A stretch of 64,000 bases of DNA from CAIRDP01 sp037141915 (GTDB lineage: Bacteria > Bacteroidota > Bacteroidia > Bacteroidales > FEN-979), in assembly GCA_037141915.1 (NCBI GenBank), contig JBAXBP010000001.1, positions 1 to 64,000 on the forward strand, written 5' to 3'. The first letter of the stretch is position 1; each line of letters begins with the position of its first letter. Below, piece by piece: positions 9,466-16,037 of this stretch. The notes beneath the pieces were generated by a model. That model searched no databases. It had not been told where the DNA came from and saw only the letters and a list, made by a program, of their open reading frames with translations. Position numbers and translations under genes: made by a program.

Positions 9466-9696
9466 GGGCAATTACTGAACATTTCAATTACGGACGATGG
9501 CATTGGCCGGGAAAAAGCGGCGGAGCTGAAAAGCAAGTCGGCCACTCATTTGTCATATGGGTTGAAGGTGCCTTCTCAAAGGTTCGAAATGATGAACAGG
9601 CTCAATTCAGACGGAGCCCGGGTGAATATTACAGACCTGAAAGATGAGAAGGGCCTGGCAAAAGGTACCAGGGTGGAACTGATCATTCCGGTTTAA
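9466..9696 (+). pseudogene. 3' remnant of a second LytS-type histidine kinase gene
   Basis: Starting with the base after the hydrolase stop codon, one open frame of 76 codons encodes the ATPase end of a LytS kinase: N-I-S-I-TDDGIGREKAAELKS, then GLKVPSQRFEMMNRLNS and ARVNITDLKDEKG, ending IIPV and TAA at 9694. By direct comparison 58 of 73 residues match the C-terminus of the kinase at 4855-6906. There is no start codon, dimerisation domain or phospho-acceptor His, so this is the tail of a duplicated kinase gene whose 5' part is gone. The remnant is in the same frame as the upstream hydrolase gene, separated only by TAG. Confidence 0.85.
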
Positions 9697-9720
9697 ATAA
9701 ATTTTTCTTATGAACCTGCT

Positions 9721-10317
9721 TTATGATCTGGCAAAGTCAATCAATGGGCCATAGGTTCCAAGATCTGCCTGATAAATGGCATTCAAATAGATCCTCCGGG
9801 CATCGCTTTTCTTTGCGAGATTCGCACTTCCCCACGAAAACACGGGTCGATTAAAATACTGAGAAATTAGGATGTCGGAACAGAGCCGGGAATGCCTTCC
9901 ATTTCCATTTGAAAAAAGATGGGTTTTCACTAATCGATGTTTAAAACGGATCGCTATTTCATCAGGATCGAAGGTGTTATGATCGATCCAGTATCTGCAA
10001 TCATCCAGTACTTTTCTTAGCTCTATTGAAATCTGAAATTTATCAACCCCAATGTTTTTATTAGTTTTACGCAATTTCCCAGCCCAATTCCAAACCTTAC
10101 CGAACATTTGTTTGTGTACTTCCAGGATGAATGCTTCAGACAGGATCTCATTCATTGAAAATTTCCTTCGCATAGTCCATGCTATGGCCATTTCAATATT
10201 TTTTTGTTCAAATTCATCCAATTCTGCCCTGGTTGAAATAGTCCTGATTTTAAGGCCCTCCTTTTCATCTTCATCAATGGGCGTCTGGCCTTCGATATAT
10301 TCCAATTCTAGTCCCAT
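9721..10317 (-). CDS. Fic-domain 'mobile mystery protein B'
   Basis: About 198 residues. The Fic core motif is complete: H133-L-F-S-N-G-N-G-R-H-S-R144, so the catalytic His and the phosphate-binding GNGR are present. A conserved N-terminal segment (STRAELDEFEQKNIEMAI) resembles the region where Fic proteins carry an inhibitory helix. Fic enzymes usually transfer AMP from ATP to a target protein hydroxyl. Length, order and the overlapping HTH partner match the 'mobile mystery protein B' family (TIGR02613 from memory). Its start overlaps the upstream gene by 10 bp, so the two are translated together. Toxin-antitoxin-like behaviour is plausible but unproven. Confidence 0.85.
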   Translation of the reverse strand: MGLELEYIEGQTPIDEDEKEGLKIRTISTRAELDEFEQKNIEMAIAWTMRRKFSMNEILSEAFILEVHKQMFGKVWNWAGKLRKTNKNIGVDKFQISIELRKVLDDCRYWIDHNTFDPDEIAIRFKHRLVKTHLFSNGNGRHSRLCSDILISQYFNRPVFSWGSANLAKKSDARRIYLNAIYQADLGTYGPLIDFARS

Positions 10318-10766
10318 AAATACTTTGGCATTTCATGATTTATTTCTGCCGCTTTTTCATTAATCGCTTTTTGTAACCGTTCTTCTGAATTTTCCTGATC
10401 CTCAAGTTTCATACTTGTGGAGGTTCTTAGGACAATTTCAGTGGCAATTTCCAACGCCTTTTTATCGATCATTTGTGCCAGAGATCCACTGTTTGGAATA
10501 AATCCGTAAACCAATTTCATATCAAGGCTGGAGCCAACCTGGCGCAGAACATTCAAAGATACCGTCCCGTTTTTTTCGCGGGTTTCAATTTCCTTTACAC
10601 TCTGAGCTGTAATCCTTGCTCTTTTCCCTAATTGCCTGAGCGACATACCCAACGCTTTCCTGATTGAATATATCCATCCTTCCTGGGGGATTATAAAAGA
10701 TTCAGGAACCTTTATCTGTTGAATCTTGTTATCAACCTGTTCCAATATTAATTTTTGTGTCTTCAT
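10308..10766 (-). CDS. HTH 'mobile mystery protein A'
   Basis: About 152 residues. A lambda-repressor/XRE-type helix-turn-helix lies at residues ~30-85 (IRKALGMSLRQLGKRARITAQ, seen in two parts, then SVKEIETREKNGTVSLNVLR). The C-terminal region has 'KLVYGFIP', 'IVLRTSTSMKLEDQ' and 'MPKYLWD', which closely follow the 'mobile mystery protein A' family (TIGR02612 from memory). It is expected to bind its own promoter: three evenly spaced near-palindromes lie directly upstream, the first touching the start codon. It overlaps the Fic gene by 10 bp and probably acts as repressor or antidote for it. Confidence 0.85.
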   Translation of the reverse strand: MKTQKLILEQVDNKIQQIKVPESFIIPQEGWIYSIRKALGMSLRQLGKRARITAQSVKEIETREKNGTVSLNVLRQVGSSLDMKLVYGFIPNSGSLAQMIDKKALEIATEIVLRTSTSMKLEDQENSEERLQKAINEKAAEINHEMPKYLWD

Positions 10767-10844
10767 AAGGCTATAACCATAAAATATAATGCAAAAATAA
10801 GGTATTAGCCTGATATATGCAAATAAAAATAAGGTTTTAGCCTT
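10767..10844 (-). promoter_or_regulatory. Three-operator array upstream of the mobile mystery genes
   Basis: Three related near-palindromes, AAGGCTATAACC (10767), AAGGTATTAGCCT (10799) and AAGGTTTTAGCCTT (10831), start exactly 32 bp apart, about three helical turns. They share a symmetric AAGGYTNNARCCTT-like core. The first abuts the ATG at 10766, the second lies between the -33 and -7 elements, and the third lies upstream of -33. This layout fits cooperative autorepression by the HTH protein encoded next door. Confidence 0.7.
10792..10823 (-). promoter_or_regulatory. Bacteroidota-type promoter (TTTG - N20 - TATTTTTG)
   Basis: On the minus strand TTTG (10823-10820) is followed after 20 bp by TATTTTTG (10799-10792), matching the -33 TTTG / -7 TAnnTTTG consensus with canonical spacing. 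It would start a short leader for the A/B pair. The second operator lies inside the spacer. Confidence 0.65.
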
Positions 10845-10864
10845 TGCAGCTCTCCGGTTAGACT

Positions 10865-10910
10865 CCCGGTTATTCTGGCCCGAAGACGGGTCAGGATTTT
10901 CGGTCCGCGG
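10865..10910. repeat. Dispersed hairpin element, copy A
   Basis: The segment begins CCCGGTTAT and contains a stem GGCCCGAA (10877-10884) pairing, with one mismatch, with TTCGGTCC (10899-10906) around the loop GACGGGTCAGGATT. A second element at 25057-25102 has the same start and nearly the same loop (CGGGTCAGGA) but a different stem. It lies about 50 bp downstream of the arsC stop. A further imperfect inverted repeat (GGTCCGC... / ...GCGGACC, 10902-10934) follows. There is no T-run, so it is not a classical terminator. Confidence 0.45.
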
Positions 10911-10957
10911 TTAACAGCGGTAACCGGGCGGACCCTGAAAAGAAAAGGGAAATTGGG

Positions 10958-11386
10958 TTATTGAACTAAACTGATAAATCTTAGGATTTCCTCCCTGATT
11001 TCCTCCCTCACTTTCCGAGTTTTTTCAAGTTTCTCTTCTTCTGTTCCCGTGAAGGAGGATGGGTCTTCAAATGACCAATGGAGGGTTTTAGTCGCACTTG
11101 GGAAAATGGGGCATCTTTCTGAATTCGCAGCATCGCAAACGGTCACCACATAATTGAAAAGAGTTCCATCTTTATAGAAGTCAAATACATCTTTTGTTTC
11201 GTTTGCTGAAATGTCTATCCCGGTCTCGGCCATGACTTTAACTGCCAGCGGGTTTAAGGTCCCTTTTTCCAGGCCGGCGCTTTGGGCGTCGAATTTATCA
11301 CCGGCCATGTTATTCAGCAATGCCTCCGCTATCTGGCTGCGGGCTGAATTGTGAATACAAACAAATAAAACCCTGGTCTTTTCCAT
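10958..11386 (-). CDS. arsC: Arsenate reductase, thioredoxin-coupled type
   Basis: About 142 residues with a low-molecular-weight-phosphatase fold. The CX5R phosphate loop is VCIHNSARSQ (C10, R16), and two further cysteines (C84 and C92 in VCDAANSERCP) serve the disulfide relay. These are the hallmarks of the ArsC/Wzb-related arsenate reductases that turn As(V) into As(III) using thioredoxin. It is the last gene of the arsenic island but is separated from DUF5714 by about 180 bp that holds its own operator-like palindrome, so it is probably also transcribed separately. Confidence 0.92.
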   Translation of the reverse strand: MEKTRVLFVCIHNSARSQIAEALLNNMAGDKFDAQSAGLEKGTLNPLAVKVMAETGIDISANETKDVFDFYKDGTLFNYVVTVCDAANSERCPIFPSATKTLHWSFEDPSSFTGTEEEKLEKTRKVREEIREEILRFISLVQ

Positions 11387-11403
11387 TGAGCAATATTTTA
11401 GAA

Positions 11404-11439
11404 AATGAATTCAATCGTAAAAGTACGATGGAATTCATT
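11404..11439 (-). promoter_or_regulatory. Operator-like palindrome before arsC
   Basis: Arms AATGAATTCAATCGT and ACGATGGAATTCATT (one mismatch in 15) flank AAAAGT, 18 bp before the arsC ATG. The core ATCGTAAAAGTACGAT (11414-11429) matches, at identical spacing, the core ATCGCAAATATACGAT upstream of arsR (16381-16396). On the minus strand a -7-like TACTTTTA lies within it, so a bound ArsR would block the promoter. Confidence 0.65.
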
Positions 11440-11569
11440 CAGCAAAACAAAACCTGTATTAACTTATTGTTAAATCGTTGCGCGACATTAAACTCTACCC
11501 GCAGATTCCCCACTTGCCGGGGAACCGGGTGGTATGGCTCGCCACGGGCGCAAATCACTGATCCCAGTG

Positions 11570-12268
11570 TTACTGAAAATAAATGCAGTCCGCCTCCAGA
11601 CATTCTTTATTGTATTCCGAGAATCCGCAATGGACCTCCGATGATTCCAATGTAACCTGAAACTTTTCCTCCAGGAACTTTATTGCTTCACTCAAGGCAA
11701 GATAAGTATCCCTTTTGCAGCACCTTGGGCCTCCATGTTCTGCAATTGAAACCAGGCATTTTCCTGTCATCAGGTTGCTCAGCTTCCATTCTTCTTGGGC
11801 CAGAGGTGTTGAACCTGTAATCACGCTGATGAAAATCCCGGTTCCCACGCCTGCCCCGCAATTCCCATGGGTTCCACAGAATCCGCCGGGAACCTTTTCG
11901 GCCCGTTTACGTACGATTTCAATTTTTGTTGATTTCGAGGGATCTTTCAGGAGGTTGCAGTAAGCAGAAATAAGTACAGCCGGCACCAGGAAATGATGTT
12001 CGGGGCCATGCATTTTTATCTTTTCACTATGCATGATCGCGGTAGCCATTTCAATTGGATTCAAGGAAGCTGAATGGTTGCACCAGGTCTCAATCAGCTC
12101 AATCCCCGATTGGGCATGGCAGTTGTCACAAACAAAATGATCATTAACACAGCTAACATTCGATTGAAATGTTCCTTTACAGTAATAACATTCCTTCATT
12201 TCATAAGCTGCACCGTAAACCAAATCTTTTCCGCAGATCAGGCAGCCATTCCTGTTTTCCATAATCAT
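11570..12268 (-). CDS. DUF5714-like cysteine-rich protein in the ars island
   Basis: About 232 residues from the ATG at 12268, just after the acr3 stop (a second ATG at 12262 is possible). Cysteine-rich: an N-terminal zinc-ribbon-like set (CLICGKD, CYYCKGTF, CVNDHFVCDNCHA) and later a glycine/cysteine-rich segment GGFCGTHGNCGAGVGTGIF, GGPRCCKRDT and EVHCGF. The patterns recall DUF5714 proteins, a family of unknown function sometimes annotated as methyltransferase-associated. The many paired cysteines could bind metal or arsenite, an inference from composition and context. It lies between acr3 and arsC in the arsenic operon. Confidence 0.6.
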   Translation of the reverse strand: MIMENRNGCLICGKDLVYGAAYEMKECYYCKGTFQSNVSCVNDHFVCDNCHAQSGIELIETWCNHSASLNPIEMATAIMHSEKIKMHGPEHHFLVPAVLISAYCNLLKDPSKSTKIEIVRKRAEKVPGGFCGTHGNCGAGVGTGIFISVITGSTPLAQEEWKLSNLMTGKCLVSIAEHGGPRCCKRDTYLALSEAIKFLEEKFQVTLESSEVHCGFSEYNKECLEADCIYFQ

Positions 12269-12269
12269 G

Positions 12270-13322
12270 CTAAGCTGTTTGTTTGGTGAAATACTTGCGC
12301 TGAAACCAGAATGATACATTGACCAGGCTGATCAGAACGGGAACTTCAACCAGGGGGCCGATCACGGCCGCAAAGGCAACTCCCGAACTGATGCCGAAAA
12401 CCGAAACAGCTACTGCTATTGCCAGTTCAAAATTATTACTTGCCGCTGTGAAGGAAAGAGTAGCGGTTTTCTCATACCCGGCGCCAATACGCTTACCGAT
12501 AAAAAATGACGCAATGAACATGACCACGAAATATATGATCAGTGGTATGGCGATACGCACTACGTCAAGCGGGATCTTTACAATATACTCACCTTTGAGT
12601 GAGAACATCACAATGATCGTGAAAAGCAGTGCGACCAGGGTGATAGGGCTGATTTTAGGGATGAATTTACTTTCGTACCAGTCCCGGCTTTTCAGGTGGA
12701 TAAGGCTGAACCTGGTGATAATCCCAGCAATAAAAGGGATCCCCAGGTATATGAACACGCTCTTTGCAATCTGGCCTATCGTGATGTCCACCGCAAAAGT
12801 TTTAAGGCCCAGCCAGGAAGGTAGTATCGTAAGAAAAATATAGGCGTAAACCGAAAAGAACAGGACCTGAAAAATTGAATTAAAGGCTACCAGGCCTGCA
12901 CAATATTCCCTGTCGCCTTTTGCAAGGTCATTCCATACGATGACCATCGCGATGCATCTTGCCAGTCCGATAAGGATCAGTCCGGCCATGTATTCAGGAT
13001 ATCCCCTGAGAAAGATGATCGCTAACAGGAACATGAATATGGGCCCTATGATCCAGTTCTGGACCAGGGAAACAGTAAGGATCTTTATGTTTTTAAACAC
13101 ATCACCCAGTTCTTCATACCTCACCTTTGCAAGAGGCGGGTACATCATAAGGATCAATCCAATGGCGATTGGGATATTGGTGGTCCCTGACTGAAAGCTG
13201 TTCCAGAAGCCGGCAACAGAAGGGAAATGATATCCTGAAAAAACACCTGCAAACATAGCCAGGAAAATCCATAAGGTCAGGTAGCGGTCTAAAAAGCCAA
13301 GACGTTTTTTTGATGGAGACAT
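12270..13322 (-). CDS. acr3: Arsenite efflux permease, ACR3 family
   Basis: About 350 residues with ten predicted membrane segments. The family signature is clear: GLILMMYPPLAKVRYEEL in the second helix region, and GLARCIAMVIVWNDLA carrying the conserved cysteine needed for As(III) transport. ACR3 (BART superfamily) exports arsenite with the proton motive force. The gene sits between arsM and the DUF5714 gene, all on the minus strand; only two bases separate its stop from the next ATG, indicating co-transcription. A TACAATGTACAA-type repeat lies just upstream. Confidence 0.93.
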   Translation of the reverse strand: MSPSKKRLGFLDRYLTLWIFLAMFAGVFSGYHFPSVAGFWNSFQSGTTNIPIAIGLILMMYPPLAKVRYEELGDVFKNIKILTVSLVQNWIIGPIFMFLLAIIFLRGYPEYMAGLILIGLARCIAMVIVWNDLAKGDREYCAGLVAFNSIFQVLFFSVYAYIFLTILPSWLGLKTFAVDITIGQIAKSVFIYLGIPFIAGIITRFSLIHLKSRDWYESKFIPKISPITLVALLFTIIVMFSLKGEYIVKIPLDVVRIAIPLIIYFVVMFIASFFIGKRIGAGYEKTATLSFTAASNNFELAIAVAVSVFGISSGVAFAAVIGPLVEVPVLISLVNVSFWFQRKYFTKQTA

Positions 13323-13348
13323 GGGATGGATGATTTACGATTTTATGG

Positions 13349-13376
13349 ACAATGTACGATGTACAATGTACAAATG
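13349..13376. repeat. TGTACAA-type intergenic repeat, copy 1
   Basis: The segment between arsM and acr3 reads acaatgtacgatgtacaatg followed by tacaaatg. Eighteen bases (ATGTACAATGTACAAATG) recur exactly at 42884-42901. Such short A/T/G/C-mixed iterations are typical intergenic repeats of Bacteroidota; no coding role. Confidence 0.55.
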
Positions 13377-13381
13377 CTCAA

Positions 13382-14188
13382 TTATTTTTCGGCGGTGACG
13401 GTGATGCTGAATATGCCGGTCTTATTATTTTTGAATTCACTGATTTCGGCTTCAGTCAGGTAATTGCGCAACAGTTCATCGGGCAGTTCAATTTCTTTTT
13501 CCTTGTTGATCTCAATGTTCCTGAACCCTGACTGACTAATTATTTCGAGGTATTCATCTTTCTGTATGGCTCCTGCAACACAGCCTGAATACATTACGGC
13601 ATCATCTTTCAATCCTTTGGGAAGCTTCCCTTGCAGCACCACATCGGAAATGCTGAAGTGACCTCCGGGTTTAAGAGCGCGGAATATACCATCATAGGCC
13701 TTTTTTTTGTCTGGCACCAGGTTCAAAACGCAATTGCTCACAACCACGTCGATAGTACCAGAAGGAACAGGCATTTCCTCAATATCGCCTTTGATGAATT
13801 CCACATTGGTAAAGCCTAATTTTTTCACATTTTCACGGGCTTTTTCAAGCATGGTATCACTGAAATCAATCCCAATCACTTTGCCTGATTCTCCCGACAG
13901 TGCACGGGCTACAAAGCAATCATTGCCTGCGCCTGAGCCAAGGTCAAGTACCGTATCGCCTTTTTTTATTCTGGCAAATTGTGTAGGTATCCCGCAACCA
14001 AGGCCAAGGTCTGCATCGGGATTGTAACCATCGAGCTTCTCATAATTCTCACTGAAGATGGTATAGTCGATCTCGCAGCATCCGCCGGCACCGCAGCATG
14101 ATGTTTCATTTTCTTTCTTTGACTGCGTTGCGATCTGGCTGTATTTTTCTTTGACGATCTCTTTGATGTCCTTCTTTTGAATATTCAT
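13382..14188 (-). CDS. arsM: Arsenite S-adenosylmethionine methyltransferase
   Basis: About 268 residues. The SAM-binding Rossmann domain shows motif I VLDLGSGAGNDC, the acidic GIDFS and KGDIEEMP. ArsM cysteines are present: C65 (GLGCG), C153 (SNCVLNLVP) and C203 (SGCVAGA), matching the three that coordinate As(III) in characterised enzymes, plus an N-terminal CC...CC cluster (residues 31-38). The enzyme methylates arsenite to mono-, di- and trimethyl species using SAM. It lies between acr3 and the rhodanese-like gene in the same operon. Length and motifs are complete. Confidence 0.93.
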   Translation of the reverse strand: MNIQKKDIKEIVKEKYSQIATQSKKENETSCCGAGGCCEIDYTIFSENYEKLDGYNPDADLGLGCGIPTQFARIKKGDTVLDLGSGAGNDCFVARALSGESGKVIGIDFSDTMLEKARENVKKLGFTNVEFIKGDIEEMPVPSGTIDVVVSNCVLNLVPDKKKAYDGIFRALKPGGHFSISDVVLQGKLPKGLKDDAVMYSGCVAGAIQKDEYLEIISQSGFRNIEINKEKEIELPDELLRNYLTEAEISEFKNNKTGIFSITVTAEK

Positions 14189-14219
14189 TGGTTTAAAATT
14201 TAATTCGTTAGTTTATCGA

Positions 14220-14633
14220 TTATTTTCTTTCTCTTGGCCTGATCATGCATGGACAAGGTCCGTTAAGAGGCTGGTATTTCCCCGCTTTCATGGGAAACCC
14301 GTCTTTTTCCCAATCGGCGATCCCTCCTGCCAGGCTGGCAATATTTTCGTAACCTTTTGCTCTCAGGGAAACTGCATATTTCCTGCTCCATAATCCTACC
14401 GCATCGGCCAGGATCAAGGGTTTATCCAGGGGTAGTGATTCCCATTTCTCTTCAAATTCAGTATGTGGAAGATAAATTATATTCTCGACCCCGAATGCAC
14501 GGATATCAGTATCGAATTCTTCCCTGAGATCGACCATGGTTGCTCCAGCTCCTAATAGTTCCAGGACTTCCTTTGGCAGGGGATAGGGGATTCCATCGAT
14601 CTTCAGGCTGCAGTTTTCAAAAAAATCCGGCAT
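14220..14633 (-). CDS. Rhodanese-like protein without the catalytic cysteine
   Basis: About 137 residues. The rhodanese fold is recognisable: 'MVDLREEFDTDIRAFGVENIIYLP', seen in parts, and 'AKGYENIASLAGGIADWEKDGFP', the latter the standard C-terminal signature. In the active loop, which reads LILADAVGLWSRKY where CxxGxRS is expected, the sulfur-carrying Cys is replaced by Asp. Two other cysteines sit at the C-terminus (GPCPCMIR). It is therefore probably not a classical thiosulfate sulfurtransferase; it could be a structural or arsenic-binding partner. It lies between arsG and arsM. Confidence 0.75.
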   Translation of the reverse strand: MPDFFENCSLKIDGIPYPLPKEVLELLGAGATMVDLREEFDTDIRAFGVENIIYLPHTEFEEKWESLPLDKPLILADAVGLWSRKYAVSLRAKGYENIASLAGGIADWEKDGFPMKAGKYQPLNGPCPCMIRPRERK

Positions 14634-14645
14634 AGGACGGAAGGT

Positions 14646-15359
14646 TTATATGGAAGCATTGAAAAAGTAAATAGCAATGAAGTATATCCCGCTAAGGATA
14701 AAGATAACGGCAACAATCCTCCTGAACCACAGCTCAAAGATTTTGATCCTGTTATAAAAACCCCCGACTGAAGAGATACTGAAGGCTATGATATAAGCGA
14801 TAATAATGACTGGCAGTCCTGTTGCAATGGCGAACACCAGGGGCAGCAAAATTCCTGCCTTACTGGCCAGGGTCATAGGGATCAGGATGCCAAAATAAAG
14901 AACTCCGCTGTATGGGCAGAAAGCAAGGGCGAAAAGACAACCCAGCACAAATGAACCCCAGTAACTGTTTATCTTCAGTTTAGCAATAAGCCGGTCGGTC
15001 AGGTTGCTCAGGGAAAATTTTCCCAGGTTAATAAAATCGAGCATCAGGATACCAATGATAAGCAAGAATATCCCGATGAATTTCTCCCCGTTTGACTGGA
15101 GAAACCTTGCAAGATGGAACCTGCTTGCACCGAAAAATAAAATAAGTCCTAAAGCAGTATAACTGAAAGCCCTTCCTGCAGTATAGATCAAGCCATTGAG
15201 AAATACCCTGCGTTTATTTACCAGGTCTTTACTGATGTATGCTGTGGCGGTAATGTTTGTGGCAAGCGGGCATGGACTTATGGATGTCATAACACCCAGA
15301 ATGAATGCCGACAAAAATGGCAGCTGAGCAGAGTCCAGGATATTTTGGAGGTACTCCAT
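14646..15359 (-). CDS. arsG: ArsG-type efflux permease (CcdA/DsbD-like)
   Basis: About 237 residues, six or seven membrane helices. Pro-Cys motifs typical of CcdA/DsbD transmembrane domains appear: SISPCPLATNITA (C30) and LAFCPYSGVLYFG. From memory, this subfamily next to small thioredoxin-like ArsE and ArsF proteins is ArsG, described as an exporter of trivalent aromatic aminoarsenicals. It could instead carry electrons across the membrane like CcdA. It is encoded four bases downstream of arsF, and arsE-arsF-arsG lie in consecutive order after arsR. Confidence 0.78.
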   Translation of the reverse strand: MEYLQNILDSAQLPFLSAFILGVMTSISPCPLATNITATAYISKDLVNKRRVFLNGLIYTAGRAFSYTALGLILFFGASRFHLARFLQSNGEKFIGIFLLIIGILMLDFINLGKFSLSNLTDRLIAKLKINSYWGSFVLGCLFALAFCPYSGVLYFGILIPMTLASKAGILLPLVFAIATGLPVIIIAYIIAFSISSVGGFYNRIKIFELWFRRIVAVIFILSGIYFIAIYFFNASI

Positions 15360-15363
15360 AAGT

Positions 15364-15771
15364 CTATTTCAGCAGCAAATTAATTTTATCCTTCAGCACG
15401 CTGATAAATTTATCGGGGTTATACCGTGCATTGGCAAAAGCAAATTCAGTAAGGTCGTTCCTGCTCTCTTTGCCTCCCGACGTTTTTGTAAGGAACAAAG
15501 CCGAACCGGTCGCCTCATATTTCTCAGCTATGGCCTTGCTCTTACTGTCATCCACATCGATCACAGTGAATTTAATAGTGCCGTTCTTCAACTGTGAGGC
15601 GAAATAAACATCAAGGGTTTTCTTTGTGTTTTCTTCGATCGCCATGCAGGTGGGGCATCTCCGCGTTGCATGGAAATACAATACTTCCAGTTTTAAAGTT
15701 GGGTTCTGGGCCATCAGCATTGAGCAGAAGATGAAGCCCAGGATCAATGAAAGACTAAGTTTCTTAATCAT
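15364..15771 (-). CDS. arsF: ArsF-like thioredoxin-fold protein, exported
   Basis: About 135 residues. Signal peptide MIKKLSLSLILGFIFCSMLMAQ, then a thioredoxin-like domain with a redox CxxC at C39/C42 (YFHATRRCPTCMAIEE). 'IDVDDSKSKAIAEKYEATGSALFLTK', seen in parts, provides the middle of the fold. This matches the ArsF subunit said to act with ArsE in reducing nitro groups of aromatic arsenicals. The assignment rests on the conserved gene order arsEFG and on memory of the family; biochemical specificity cannot be seen. It probably works in the periplasm with the ArsG membrane protein. Confidence 0.72.
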   Translation of the reverse strand: MIKKLSLSLILGFIFCSMLMAQNPTLKLEVLYFHATRRCPTCMAIEENTKKTLDVYFASQLKNGTIKFTVIDVDDSKSKAIAEKYEATGSALFLTKTSGGKESRNDLTEFAFANARYNPDKFISVLKDKINLLLK

Positions 15772-15782
15772 GATATTTTAAT

Positions 15783-16037
15783 TTATTGCCCTGTTTTGTT
15801 GATATGTTCCTGTATAAGCTGTTTGATCTCTGAAACTGCAGGCACCCTGCCATTAATCACCACCTGTTCATCGAACACAAGGGCCGGTGTTCGCATTACC
15901 TTGTAGCCGATGATTTTCGTGATGTCTTCAACCTTTATCACTTCGGCACAACTTCCCAATTCAGCTACCGCTTTCCTGGTGTTACTCTCCAGTGTTCTGC
16001 AACTGGGGCACCCTGTTCCCAGTACTTTAATGATCAT
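15783..16037 (-). CDS. arsE: ArsE-like small thioredoxin-fold protein
   Basis: About 84 residues, without a signal peptide. Active-site CxxC at C10/C13 (VLGTGCPSCRTLE), and the cis-Pro region RTPALVFDEQVVINGRVP, as in glutaredoxin-like 'thioredoxin family' proteins (MTH895/TM0979 type). It overlaps the arsR stop by four bases (ATGA), so the two are translationally coupled. It heads the arsEFG set, probably as the cytoplasmic redox partner. Such small proteins also occur outside ars operons, so the symbol rests on context. Confidence 0.72.
   Translation of the reverse strand: MIIKVLGTGCPSCRTLESNTRKAVAELGSCAEVIKVEDITKIIGYKVMRTPALVFDEQVVINGRVPAVSEIKQLIQEHINKTGQ

Noticed and set aside
9721..10766. 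Transposon or integron around the mobile mystery genes
   Set aside because: No transposase, integrase, terminal inverted repeat or target duplication could be found on either side.
10902..10934. GC-rich inverted repeat as arsC terminator
   Set aside because: The stem is imperfect and no T-run follows on either strand, so a classical intrinsic terminator is not supported; kept only as part of the hairpin element note.
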